In this document: piece after piece, positions 49,904-58,290 of the stretch
How the letters are laid out: every line of letters begins with the position of its first letter
Numbering within the stretch: position 1 is the first letter of the stretch
Assembly (NCBI GenBank): GCA_040902745.1
Contig: JBBDWR010000029.1
Location: 62,001-126,000 of the forward strand
Direction of reading: 5' to 3'
Source of the DNA: JBBDWR01 sp040902745
GTDB taxonomy: Bacteria; Actinomycetota; UBA4738; HRBIN12
DNA length: 64,000 bases
Notes under the pieces: model-generated
What the model was told of the DNA's origin: nothing
Databases searched by the model: none
Seen by the model: the letters and a program-made list of their open reading frames with translations, nothing else
Program-made: the position numbers and the translations under genes

Positions 49904-51400
49904 TCAGGCTTCCCAGTCCTCCATGTACGCGTCCGGGATCGGCACGTTGCGCGGGTGCGCACCCAGCGGCAGGGGATCCAAGATCAGCGGTGGGTTCGGC
50001 TCTTGCGAGAAATCGAAGATGCGCCGCAGGTCCCCGAGGAGCCGCACGTCCTCGCGAACGGTCGGGCGCGAGTCCGGTCGGGACATCGTGTCGGGATCGA
50101 GCCGCTGCCCACCCAGGAACCGGTCCTCGATCAGCTTCAGGTACGCATCGAACGTGAGGACCTGATGATCGATCGTCCCCGGCGCGACCCAGGGACTGAT
50201 CGCGATCGCCGGCACCCGAATCCCGTACCCGTTCTCGTCGACCCGGGGCGGCGACACGTGATCGAAGAAGCCGCCCCAGTCGTCCCAGGTGAGGAAGATC
50301 GCCGTGGAGTTCCAATCCGGTCCCTCCATCGCCGCGTTGACCATCTTCGTGACGTGCTCCATCCCGAGGGACATCGGTTCCCCGGTCCCCGGATGTTCGC
50401 TGATGCCGCCGCGGCCCGGAGTGATCCAGGAGACCGAAGGCAGCTCGCCCGCCGCAGCCGCATCCAGGTACGCCGCGTGGTCCTGGATCTTGTCGAGACT
50501 GTCGTTCTCGATCACGGTGGTGAAGCCCGGGAGGACGCTCTGTGCCGGAGGCGGACCCACCTTGCCTTTGCAGGGCGGGTCCTCGCACACCTCTTGCCCG
50601 GCATAGTGCCCCCAACCGACCCCCGCCTCGTCGAGGAGGTAGGTGATGTCGGTCCATGCATACGTCGGCTTGGCAACGCCCCGGCGCAGCCGTCCGAGGA
50701 CGTCCCCCAAGAACAGATCGGACCGGCAACTCATCGGATCGCGCGGATCGTCGCACTCCGCGGCCCACGCCGAGAACAGGAACAGGTGCGCCGGCAGCGT
50801 CCAGGAGTCGGCGGGGGCGAACATCCGATCCTGCAGGACGAAGTTATCCGCGTAAGCCCAGTAGTTCGGCAACTCTTTCGCGGTGTGGTAGCCCATCACG
50901 TCCGGCTCGCCGTTCGGACCGGTGAGGTCGGCGCACGATCGCTTGTCACGCTCGTTCGCGCAGGGGTTCGGCGAGTTCACGACGGAGGTGATGAAGCCGT
51001 CCATCTTGCCTCCGTTCACGCTGACATCCGAGTTCGGCTTGGCGTGCGGTCCCCCAAGGTCGACGATCGAGCGGTCGTGATACGGGCACGAGAGCCGGTC
51101 GAGCACGGGGTCGGGCTGACAGGTTCCCTGTTTGAAGTCGCCGTTCGGCTTGAGCAGACCGTCCGCACCCGGGTAGGTGCCGAAGTAGTGATCGAAGCTC
51201 CGGTTCTCCTGGACGATGAAGATCAGGTGCTCGATCTTCTCGAGCCCCTTGGGGCCGCCCGTGGCCGAAGCGGACGGTGGAGCCGTCGGCCCCGTCTCGG
51301 TCGCAGCCGGCGAAGCATCGGGAGTCCCGGACGTGCACGCCGCCGCGAGGAGCGCGGCAGGCAGGAGCAACATCGCTGCTTGCGAGAGGCGTCGGCGCAT
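49904..51400 (-). CDS. Phosphoesterase (phospholipase C / acid phosphatase-like) lipoprotein
   Basis: This 498-residue lipoprotein (signal RRRLSQAAMLLLPAALLAAAC, lipidated C22) has the phosphoesterase family fold shared by bacterial phospholipases C and AcpA. It carries IEHLIFIVQENRSFDHYFGT with the metal/nucleophile region, PNYWAYADNFVLQDRMF, SVSWITPGRGGISEHPG, WNSTAIFLTWDDWGGFFDHV and VPAIAISPWVAPGTI. The catalytic core looks complete. The substrate (phospholipid or another phosphate ester) is not determined. It diverges from icd across 109 bases. Confidence 0.92.
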   Translation of the reverse strand: MRRRLSQAAMLLLPAALLAAACTSGTPDASPAATETGPTAPPSASATGGPKGLEKIEHLIFIVQENRSFDHYFGTYPGADGLLKPNGDFKQGTCQPDPVLDRLSCPYHDRSIVDLGGPHAKPNSDVSVNGGKMDGFITSVVNSPNPCANERDKRSCADLTGPNGEPDVMGYHTAKELPNYWAYADNFVLQDRMFAPADSWTLPAHLFLFSAWAAECDDPRDPMSCRSDLFLGDVLGRLRRGVAKPTYAWTDITYLLDEAGVGWGHYAGQEVCEDPPCKGKVGPPPAQSVLPGFTTVIENDSLDKIQDHAAYLDAAAAGELPSVSWITPGRGGISEHPGTGEPMSLGMEHVTKMVNAAMEGPDWNSTAIFLTWDDWGGFFDHVSPPRVDENGYGIRVPAIAISPWVAPGTIDHQVLTFDAYLKLIEDRFLGGQRLDPDTMSRPDSRPTVREDVRLLGDLRRIFDFSQEPNPPLILDPLPLGAHPRNVPIPDAYMEDWEA

Positions 51401-51509
51401 AGCGGGTCATGCTACTCGACCCCTCCACCGACACGGTCGAGCGTTCAGCGGCCGGTAGGATGACCCGACCCGAGACCGGTCGGGTAGCACACGTTCGGAG
51501 GAGCGGCTC

Positions 51510-52982
51510 GTGACCAACGGGAAATCAGCGGCAACACCGCCCACGACCAGGCTCGTGACGGTTATCCCCGGTGACGGGATCGGCCCCGAAGTCGTTCGCT
51601 CCGCTCAAAGGATCGTCGAGGCCTCCGGCGCTCGCGTTGCCTGGGAGGAGCAACAGGCCGGAGCGTCGGTGTTCAAGCAGGGACTACCCTCAGGGGTGCC
51701 ACCCGAGACCCTCGCCTCGATCAAGCGAACACGCGTCGCACTGAAGGGCCCGCTGGAGACGCCGGTCGGGTTCGGCGAGAAGAGCGCCAACGTCACCCTC
51801 CGCAAGCTCTTCGAGACCTACGCGAACGTCCGTCCCGTCCGGGAGATGCCAGGTGTGGTGACGCCTTACTCGGGACGTGGGATCGACCTCGTCGTCGTCC
51901 GAGAGAACGTCGAGGACCTCTACGCGGGTATCGAGCACATGCAGACGCCGGGCGTGGCGCAGTGCCTGAAACTGATCAGCGAGAAGGGCTGCGAAAAGAT
52001 CGTGCGCTTCGCGTTCGAACTCGCCGCCGCCGAGGGTCGACGAGTCGTGCACTGTGCGTCCAAGGCCAACATCATGAAGCTCACCGAAGGAACGCTCAAG
52101 CGGGTGTTCGAGCGCATCGCGCCCGAGTACCCCCAGATCGAGGCGAACCACATCATCGTCGACAACTGTGCGCATCAGCTGGTCAAGCGCCCGGAGCAGT
52201 TCGACGTCATCGTGACCACGAACATGAACGGCGACATCCTCTCCGACCTCACCTCGGCACTCGTGGGGGGCCTGGGGTTCGCCCCGAGCGCCAACATCGG
52301 CAACGAGGTCGCGATCTTCGAGGCGGTGCACGGCTCGGCGCCCAAGTACGCAGGCAAGGACGTGATCAATCCCACGGCGGTGATCCTCACGGCGGTCTTG
52401 ATGCTTCGCCACCTCGGGGAATTCGAGGCGGCGGCCGCGATCGAGCACGCCGTCTTCGTGACGATGGAGTCCGGTGTGCTCACCCGCGACGTCGTCGGCG
52501 ACGACGGAGCCGCGAGCACCTCGGCGTACACGGACGCGATCATCGCCAACCTGGGGCGCCGGTCGGACACGTGGCAGGTCCGCGACTACGGACCGATCGC
52601 GCTCCCCCAGCTGCGAACCGATGCTGACTACGTGCGGCCGTCCGAGCGGGCCGTGGTGGGGCTCGACGTCTTCGTGGAGTCTCCGTTGTCGAGCTCCGAA
52701 CTCGGCGCGAGCTTGATGGAGCTGACGGGGGACACCAAGCTGTCGCTCAAGATGATCTCCAGCCGTGGCACGAAGGTGTTCCCGCCCACCGGGGCGATCA
52801 CCGACGAGCTCGACCACTGGCGGTGCCGCTTCATCATCAAGGAGGAGCCGGGCGACCTGCCGGACGAGGACGTGCACGATCTGCTCGTGAAGATCTCCAG
52901 CCGGCACCGCTGGATGCACATCGAGAAACTCCAAGAGTTCGACGGCGAGTTGGGGTTCACCCGGGACCAGGGTGAGAATTGA
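51510..52982 (+). CDS. icd: Isocitrate dehydrogenase (NADP-type, Thermus-like length)
   Basis: This 490-residue beta-decarboxylating dehydrogenase oxidises isocitrate in the TCA cycle. It shows VIPGDGIGPEVVRSAQRIVE, the substrate segment SANVTLRKLFETYANVRPVR, VVVRENVEDLYAGIEH, TTNMNGDILSDLTSALVGG and IFEAVHGSAPKYAGKDVINP. The C-terminal extra domain of about 130 residues is that of the longer IDH subfamily also found in Thermus. The GTG start is preceded by GGAGGAG. It is a single gene upstream of tRNA-Glu. Confidence 0.93.
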   Translation: MTNGKSAATPPTTRLVTVIPGDGIGPEVVRSAQRIVEASGARVAWEEQQAGASVFKQGLPSGVPPETLASIKRTRVALKGPLETPVGFGEKSANVTLRKLFETYANVRPVREMPGVVTPYSGRGIDLVVVRENVEDLYAGIEHMQTPGVAQCLKLISEKGCEKIVRFAFELAAAEGRRVVHCASKANIMKLTEGTLKRVFERIAPEYPQIEANHIIVDNCAHQLVKRPEQFDVIVTTNMNGDILSDLTSALVGGLGFAPSANIGNEVAIFEAVHGSAPKYAGKDVINPTAVILTAVLMLRHLGEFEAAAAIEHAVFVTMESGVLTRDVVGDDGAASTSAYTDAIIANLGRRSDTWQVRDYGPIALPQLRTDADYVRPSERAVVGLDVFVESPLSSSELGASLMELTGDTKLSLKMISSRGTKVFPPTGAITDELDHWRCRFIIKEEPGDLPDEDVHDLLVKISSRHRWMHIEKLQEFDGELGFTRDQGEN

Positions 52983-53036
52983 TCGCGACACCCGCTCGGC
53001 GGCAGGTCTGCCCGCTCGCTCGGGCGCCCTTTCGTT

Positions 53037-53042
53037 ATCGTG
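53037..53042 (+). promoter_or_regulatory. Candidate -10 element of tRNA-Glu
   Basis: TATCGT lies 8 bases before the tRNA-Glu 5' end and fits TANNNT at the expected distance for a tRNA promoter. No clear -35 was seen. Confidence 0.4.
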
Positions 53043-53050
53043 AGGGACCT

Positions 53051-53123
53051 GGTCCCATCGTCTAGTGGCCCAGGACGCCGCCCTCTCAAGGCGGAAACAC
53101 GGGTTCAAATCCCGTTGGGACTA
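53051..53123 (+). tRNA. tRNA-Glu (anticodon CTC)
   Basis: This 73-nt cloverleaf has acceptor GGTCCCA/TGGGACT (first pair G-U) and discriminator A. The anticodon stem CCGCC/GGCGG has loop CTCTCAA, giving anticodon CTC, and the T arm is CGGGTTCAAATCCCG. CCA is not encoded, unlike the tRNA-Gln of this window. It lies close to gltX, the enzyme that charges it, though on the opposite strand. Confidence 0.94.
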
Positions 53124-53135
53124 CCCCGAGGACGC

Positions 53136-53170
53136 CGACGACCCCCGAGACACCACCTCGGGGGTCGTCG
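53136..53170. terminator. Strong 14-bp hairpin downstream of tRNA-Glu
   Basis: A perfect inverted repeat (left arm CGACGACCCCCGAG, 7-base loop, right arm CTCGGGGGTCGTCG) starts 13 bases after the tRNA and ends 15 bases before the stop of the convergent lipoprotein gene. It is the strongest hairpin noticed in the window and most likely ends transcription from both sides. It lacks a T run. Confidence 0.75.
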
Positions 53171-53184
53171 CGCGTCGGCTCCGA

Positions 53185-53757
53185 TCAGGTCGCGGCGTTG
53201 AGCGCCACGCACGATTCGGCCTGCGCCTCGGCTTCGGCCAGCGCCGTGTTCTGCTCGATCTCGGTCAGCGGGTTGTCCGCGAGGGCCGTCTGGATCTGCT
53301 GCCCGATCTCGGTGGTACCGGCGGCGAACCCCGCCCTATCGTCGGGGAGTTCGTCCACGGCGGCTCGGGCCTCGACGAAGATCTGTTCGGCGGCGTCCAG
53401 ACCAGCGATCGCCGCCTGCGCAGCTTCTGCCCCACCCTCGACATCGGGAACCCCCGCCTCACCGATCGCTGCCTCGGCCTCCTGGGTCGCCTGGATCGCG
53501 TCGTCCAGATACGCGCCGAGCACTTCGCGGGCCTCTTCGGCCTCCGCCCCCTGCAACTGATCGGAGATCACCGAGCCGCCCTCCTGCAGCGCCGTGAGCC
53601 AGGTCTGCAACTCGCCGCACAGGGTGTTCATGTACGTCTCGGCCGACACCGTTCGCTCGTCGCCGCCCGAGTCGTCCCCGCTCCCGCTGCACGCCGTCAG
53701 CGACAGCGCCAGCACGGCCGCGATCGTGAGCACCTTGCTCGTTCGAGTGATGCGCAT
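53185..53757 (-). CDS. Small lipoprotein of unknown function
   Basis: This 190-residue lipoprotein has signal RITRTSKVLTIAAVLALSLTAC (lipidated C23 within TACSGSGDD), followed by an acidic, Ala/Glu-rich, mainly helical domain with two cysteines (one in NTLCGELQTW, one in ESCVALN) that may form a disulfide between the ends. No family was recognised. The ATG at 53757 has GGAGGGGG upstream; the longer frame is rejected. It lies 118 bases after gltX on the same strand. Confidence 0.8.
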   Translation of the reverse strand: MRITRTSKVLTIAAVLALSLTACSGSGDDSGGDERTVSAETYMNTLCGELQTWLTALQEGGSVISDQLQGAEAEEAREVLGAYLDDAIQATQEAEAAIGEAGVPDVEGGAEAAQAAIAGLDAAEQIFVEARAAVDELPDDRAGFAAGTTEIGQQIQTALADNPLTEIEQNTALAEAEAQAESCVALNAAT

Positions 53758-53875
53758 CCTGCCCCCTCCTGGTCGTTTCGAGTTGTAGGTCCGCGACGAA
53801 GGATCGGCCCGGAGCTCCTCCGTCGGGAACCCCGACAGGGTAGCCCGGAAGCTGGCCGGGAACGCAGGTCGGAGA

Positions 53876-55327
53876 TCAGGAGATCGTCGCCGCAGCGGCA
53901 CGAAGCCGCGTGGAGGTTCTCTGCTTGCCGAGCAGATGGATCGAGCCGTCGAGAGGGGGAGAGACGGTGCTGCCCGAGATCGCCGCTCGGATCGGCTGCC
54001 ACGCCTTGGTCCGCGACACGCCGGTGCGCTCGGTAAGAGCGTCGAGTGCCGCTGAAACACCGTCCACGCTCCAAGGATCGACCTGCTCCAAGAGGTCGGC
54101 GGCGGTTCGCAGATGCTCCGCCCCCGCCTTCTCGATCAGCTTGGTGGCCTTCTCGTCGGGTTCGATATCGTCGGTGAACAGGAATCGCAACAGCAGCGGG
54201 GCCTCGCTGAGGGTCTTCATCCGCTCTCGGACCAGTGGCATGGCGGCCCGCAGCTCGGCGAGATCGTCGATCAACAGACCGGTCTGGGTCAAGAACGGCA
54301 GGATCCGAGCGGCAAGCTCGTCATCCCCGAGCTGCTGGATGTAGTGGTTGTTGAGCCACTCGAGCTTCTGCGTGTCGAAGGCCGCGGGATTGTGCGACAC
54401 GCGCGACAGGTCGAAGCGCTCGATCAGCTCATCCCGCGAGAAGAACGTCGTCTCGTCGTCCCAGCTCCAGCCGAGCAAGGCGAGATAGTTCATCAGGGCT
54501 TCCGGCAGATACCCCTGCTCCCGGAACGCCTCCACCGATGTGGACCCGTGTCGCTTGGACAGCGGCTTGCCGTCGCCCCCCAGCACCTGCGGGAGATGCG
54601 CGTAGGTGGGCGGGGTACCGCCGAGTGCTTGGATCACGGCCGCGTTGCGCGGGGCGGACGCGAGAAGATCGTCGCCGCGGATCACGTGCGTGATGGCCAT
54701 CAACATGTCGTCCACGGCAACGGCGAGCAGGAACGTCGGCGAGCCGTCCGATCGAACGATCACGAAGTCGCGGAGCATGCCCGCCCGGAAGGTGACCTCG
54801 CCCTTGACGAGATCGTCGACGACCCAGTCGCGCTCGGGCATCGCGAATCGATAGGCGAACGATCGACGCTCATCCTCGAAGACCTGACGTTCCTGATCGG
54901 TCAGCCGCCGGCACCGGCCGTCGTAGCCGGGTGGTTCGCCCCTCGTGAGCGCAGCCTTGCGCCGCTCATCCAACTCCTCTGGCGTGCAGTAGCAGCGATA
55001 CGCGTCGCCGGACTCGACGAGCGCGTGAAGGTGCTCCTGGTAGAGGTCCAGTCGCTGGGACTGGCGATACGGCGCGTGCGTGCCGCCGATGTCGGGGCCC
55101 TCGTCCCAATCCAGCCCGAGCCAGGTCAGAGAGCCGAGCACGCCCCGGTAGGCCTCCTCAGTGACGCGGCTCGCGTCGGTGTCTTCCACACGGAGCACGA
55201 ACGTGCCAGCGGCGTGCCGCGCCACAAGCCAACTGAACAACGCTGAGCGAGCGTTGCCCACATGGATCGACCCGCTGGGAGCGGGAGCGAACCGACAGCG
55301 GATCGTCGGACCCGTTTCCGGGCTCAT
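53876..55327 (-). CDS. gltX: Glutamyl-tRNA synthetase
   Basis: This 483-residue class I synthetase has the HIGH-type motif FAPAPSGSIHVGNARSALF near residues 13-30 and the KMSKS variant GGDGKPLSKRHGSTSV. Other GluRS elements are LRVEDTDASRV, the zinc-region-like YRCYCTPEELDERR and the C-terminal anticodon domain (LEWLNNHYIQQLGDDELAAR). The start overlaps the FAH-hydrolase stop by 4 bases. It may be discriminating or non-discriminating; a GatCAB operon is not in the window. Confidence 0.96.
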   Translation of the reverse strand: MSPETGPTIRCRFAPAPSGSIHVGNARSALFSWLVARHAAGTFVLRVEDTDASRVTEEAYRGVLGSLTWLGLDWDEGPDIGGTHAPYRQSQRLDLYQEHLHALVESGDAYRCYCTPEELDERRKAALTRGEPPGYDGRCRRLTDQERQVFEDERRSFAYRFAMPERDWVVDDLVKGEVTFRAGMLRDFVIVRSDGSPTFLLAVAVDDMLMAITHVIRGDDLLASAPRNAAVIQALGGTPPTYAHLPQVLGGDGKPLSKRHGSTSVEAFREQGYLPEALMNYLALLGWSWDDETTFFSRDELIERFDLSRVSHNPAAFDTQKLEWLNNHYIQQLGDDELAARILPFLTQTGLLIDDLAELRAAMPLVRERMKTLSEAPLLLRFLFTDDIEPDEKATKLIEKAGAEHLRTAADLLEQVDPWSVDGVSAALDALTERTGVSRTKAWQPIRAAISGSTVSPPLDGSIHLLGKQRTSTRLRAAAATIS

Positions 55328-56082
55328 CCGGCCACCGGATTGGTCAGCGTCCCGATCCCATCGATCTCGACCTCGACGAGATCGCCCGGACCCAGGGCAC
55401 CGACCCCTTCTGGCGTGCCGGTCATCAGAACGTCACCCGGGAGCAGGGTCATGAAGGTCGTGATGAACTCGATCAATGTGGCAACGCCGAAAACCATGGA
55501 CGAGCTGTTCGCCGCCTGGCGTGTCTCCCCATTCAGCCGCGTCTCGATCCGCACGTCGATCGGATCCAGCTCGGTTTCGATCCACGGGCCGAGGGGGCAC
55601 GAAGAGTCGAAGCCCTTCGCGCGAGTCCACTGCTCGTCCTTCTTCTGGATGTCGCGCAAGGTCACGTCGTTGCCGCAGGTGTACCCGAGCACGATCTTGC
55701 CGGCCTCCTCGGCGAGGACGTTGCGTGCCAGCGCGCCGATCACGACCGCAAGTTCACCCTCGTAGTCGACGCGTCTGGAGAACGGCAGCAACGGGATCGC
55801 ATCACCCGGCCCGCAGACCGCGGTCGTCGGCTTGAGGAACAGCAAGGGCTCCTCGGGGACCGAGCCGCCGAACTCCGCGACGTGGTCCTCGTAATTCTTG
55901 CCGACACACACCACCTTGGACGGCAGCACCGGCGACAGGAGCCGGATGTCGTCGAGCGCGACCTCCTCTCCCGTGGGGACGGGGTTCTCGAAGAAGGTCC
56001 CCTCGAGGACCCGCACGGTGTCGCCGCCGTCGACCACCCCGTGCGCGATCCGATCGCCGAAAACGAACCGAACCAGTCGCAT
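55324..56082 (-). CDS. Fumarylacetoacetate hydrolase-family protein
   Basis: This 252-residue FAH-fold enzyme has the metal-binding glutamates in VDYEGELAVVIG and the usual VVCVGKNYEDHVAEFG, GYTCGNDVTLRDIQKKDEQW, KGFDSSCPLGPW, TFMTLLPGDVLMTGTPEGVG and GDLVEVEIDGIGTLTNP. The family includes acylpyruvate hydrolases, oxaloacetate decarboxylases and hydratases in aromatic degradation; the sequence alone does not decide. It is coupled to gltX by a 4-base overlap, an arrangement common in actinobacteria. Confidence 0.92.
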   Translation of the reverse strand: MRLVRFVFGDRIAHGVVDGGDTVRVLEGTFFENPVPTGEEVALDDIRLLSPVLPSKVVCVGKNYEDHVAEFGGSVPEEPLLFLKPTTAVCGPGDAIPLLPFSRRVDYEGELAVVIGALARNVLAEEAGKIVLGYTCGNDVTLRDIQKKDEQWTRAKGFDSSCPLGPWIETELDPIDVRIETRLNGETRQAANSSSMVFGVATLIEFITTFMTLLPGDVLMTGTPEGVGALGPGDLVEVEIDGIGTLTNPVAG

Positions 56083-56134
56083 ACGGGCGGGAGGCTACCG
56101 CAATCGACCTCGCTGCAAGTCTCGGGGAGAGCGC

Positions 56135-57058
56135 CTAGGAGATCGTGGTGAGCCAGGATCGGTACTGCTCGAGCTCACCCTTGGTCGCAGCGAAGAACGT
56201 CCCCTGGAGTTCTTTGGTCACCGGACCGCGAGAGCCCTCGCCGACCGATCGGTCGTCCACCTCACGGACCGGAGTGACCTCGGCCGCCGTTCCGGTGAAG
56301 AACACCTCGTCGGCGTGGTACAGGTCGGTACGCACGAGGTTCTCCTCGCGCAACTCGTGACCGAGATCGCGGGCGATCGCCATCACCGAATCGCGCGTGA
56401 TCCCGTCGAGGCAGCCGGCGAAGATAGGCGGCGTCGTGATCACACCGTCGCGCACCACGAAGATGTTCTCCCCGGATCCATCGGTGACGTAGCCGTGCTG
56501 GTTCAGCATGATCGCCTCGTCGTAGCCGGCATGCACGGCCTCGAGCTTGGCGAGCACCGAGTTGATGTATTGCCCGGTCGCCTTCGCGGAGGTGGGTAGC
56601 GAGTTCTGATCGTTCCGCTTCCACGACGAGATCTTCGCGCGCACACCGTGCTCGAGCGCGTGCTCGCCAAGGTAGGCGCCCCACGGCCACGTCGCCACGC
56701 ACACGTTCAGTGGCGCCTGGAGCGGGTTGACGCCCATCTCCCCGTAGCCCCGGTACACGATCGGCCGCACATAACACGCACTCAGCCCGTTCGCCATCAC
56801 AGTCTCCGCGATCGCGTCGGACAACGCCTGGATCGAGAACGGGATCTCCATGTGGTACAGGTGCGCGGACCGGAACAGGCGCTTCAGGTGGTCGTTCACG
56901 CGGAACACGGCCGGCCCGTCGGAGGTCTCGTAGACCCGGATCCCCTCGAACACGCCGCTGCCGTAGTGGAGGGCGTGGGACAGCACGTGGATCTGGGCCT
57001 TGTCCCAGTCCAGCAACTCCCCATCCATCCAGATCTTCTCGACGGGCGTGATCGGCAC
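56135..57058 (-). CDS. ilvE: Branched-chain amino acid aminotransferase
   Basis: This 307-residue fold-type IV PLP transaminase has the N-terminal EKIWMDGELLDWDKAQIHVL, SHALHYGSGVFEGIR, the PLP lysine in NSLPTSAKATGQYINSVLAK, EAIMLNQHGYVTDGSGENIF and EVFFTGTAAEVTPVREVDDR. It is the short IlvE type (about 305 residues). The GTG at 57058 has AAGGAG 7 bases upstream and is preferred to the longer open frame. It lies 52 bases upstream of the FAH-hydrolase gene. Confidence 0.95.
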   Translation of the reverse strand: MPITPVEKIWMDGELLDWDKAQIHVLSHALHYGSGVFEGIRVYETSDGPAVFRVNDHLKRLFRSAHLYHMEIPFSIQALSDAIAETVMANGLSACYVRPIVYRGYGEMGVNPLQAPLNVCVATWPWGAYLGEHALEHGVRAKISSWKRNDQNSLPTSAKATGQYINSVLAKLEAVHAGYDEAIMLNQHGYVTDGSGENIFVVRDGVITTPPIFAGCLDGITRDSVMAIARDLGHELREENLVRTDLYHADEVFFTGTAAEVTPVREVDDRSVGEGSRGPVTKELQGTFFAATKGELEQYRSWLTTIS

Positions 57059-57159
57059 CGTGCGCTCCTTCTCCCGTTGGATCTCGTGTGCCGCGCCGGA
57101 GGTTCCGACGCGAACATGCCGCCCAGGATACCGGACCGTCTTGACCAGGGAGAACGACC

Positions 57160-57270
57160 TCAGGACGGGAGACCGTAGGCACGCCAGAGCAGCCGGGCGT
57201 GGATCGGGGCGTCGAGGTCGCCGAAGCGCTCGGCCGCCCAAGCACGGACGACTCCGACCGCCAGATCCAT
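57160..57270 (-). CDS. Possible 36-residue small protein after the oxygenase gene
   Basis: An ATG 4 bases after the oxygenase stop opens a 36-residue frame (MDLAVGVVRAWAAERFGDLD, then APIHARLLWRAYGLPS) in the 216-base gap before ilvE. It has amphipathic, helix-prone content, and its start is coupled to the upstream gene, but there is no strong ribosome-binding site and no recognised family. It may be real or chance. Confidence 0.35.
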   Translation of the reverse strand: MDLAVGVVRAWAAERFGDLDAPIHARLLWRAYGLPS

Positions 57271-57274
57271 CTCG

Positions 57275-58228
57275 TCATCCCGCTTCGGCGGGTGCCTCGC
57301 GCCAGACGGGGTTGGGACTTCCCTCGAGCACATGTCCGTCGCGATAGCCTCGGGCGATCATCGTGACCCACATGTACGGACCCATCTCCCAGTCCGTGGA
57401 GAGCGGACCCGGCCGGTATCCGCGAGACGCGACGCCCCGCTGGAGCGATTCGCACGCCTCCCAGTCCTCGCGGTTCGTGACGTCCCAGAACTCCACGGCC
57501 CAGCCGGGGTCGAAGTCGTCGCGCTCCACCATCTCGGGCGGGAACAGCCACTCGCACTCCACGAACGAACGACCCGGTGCGATCATCTCGATCCGGTGGG
57601 TGAGCACGTAATCGGGATGCGGCGAGACGAGCAGGTTGGGGAAGATCCCGAAGTAGCCCACTTCCCGGCGCTGGCGCTCGTTGAGCCCGCGAAGGAATAT
57701 CCCCTGCGACTTGCCGTCCAACGACATCGTCTCCGCATCGTCGCGAAGGTCCATCGGTCCGGCGATGAAGAGCCCCTGCAGGTCGATCGAGTACCCGCTC
57801 TCGGGAGGAGTGACCCGGCACAGCTCGGGGTGGATCTCCGAGCAGTGCAGACACTCCTGATAGTTCTCGTGCAGGAGCTTCCAATTGGCGGCGATCTCGT
57901 AGGTGTGCCGGGCGCCGACCACGAGCCGCTCCGGTTCGTACGGCGCGAGGTGTGCGGCAAGGTTCCCGAATTGCTCTTCGAACGGCACCTCGGCGTGTCC
58001 GGAGCGGTTCACGAACGCCCACCCACCGAGCTCGCGCTGAGATGGATGACGCCGATGCACTCCCGCCCGGCCGATACACGTCCAGGAATCATCGAAGAAC
58101 TGGCGCCGTTCCCAGTCGAACACCTCTTCCGAGGTGTACGCCTCGCCCGGCAGTCCGACGCTGCGGCCCCACGGGCGCAAGGCGGCCTGGAGCGCAACGG
58201 GATCGATCGGTGCGGGGGTGCCGGCCAT
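57275..58228 (-). CDS. Ring-hydroxylating oxygenase alpha-subunit catalytic domain lacking the Rieske cluster
   Basis: This 317-residue protein matches the alpha subunit of Rieske oxygenases at both ends: an N-terminal EVFDWERRQFFDDSWTCIGRA and, from residue 67, GGWAFVNRSG through the catalytic iron motif NYQECLHCSEIHPEL (H128, H133) and a later acidic helix (EDWEACESLQRGV). Between residues 55 and 67 the [2Fe-2S] Rieske domain (C-x-H and C-x2-H pairs, about 95-100 residues) is missing. The frame stays open across the join, so the gene has an in-frame deletion or an assembly collapse. As it stands it cannot accept electrons the usual way. A small open frame follows, then ilvE. Confidence 0.82.
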   Translation of the reverse strand: MAGTPAPIDPVALQAALRPWGRSVGLPGEAYTSEEVFDWERRQFFDDSWTCIGRAGVHRRHPSQRELGGWAFVNRSGHAEVPFEEQFGNLAAHLAPYEPERLVVGARHTYEIAANWKLLHENYQECLHCSEIHPELCRVTPPESGYSIDLQGLFIAGPMDLRDDAETMSLDGKSQGIFLRGLNERQRREVGYFGIFPNLLVSPHPDYVLTHRIEMIAPGRSFVECEWLFPPEMVERDDFDPGWAVEFWDVTNREDWEACESLQRGVASRGYRPGPLSTDWEMGPYMWVTMIARGYRDGHVLEGSPNPVWREAPAEAG

Positions 58229-58290
58229 CGTTCGCAGATGGTACGCCGGGCTTTGGGAGGTCCGCCACCTACGATCGGGGGATTCCTCGC

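Noticed and set aside
49904..50768. Second minus-strand open frame over the 3' part of the phosphoesterase gene
   Set aside because: It is a frame shadow of the phosphoesterase; the family motifs all lie in the 49904-51400 frame.
53051..53170. Integrative element attached at tRNA-Glu
   Set aside because: No integrase, no duplicated tRNA 3' end and no composition change were seen nearby; the inverted repeat is better read as a terminator.
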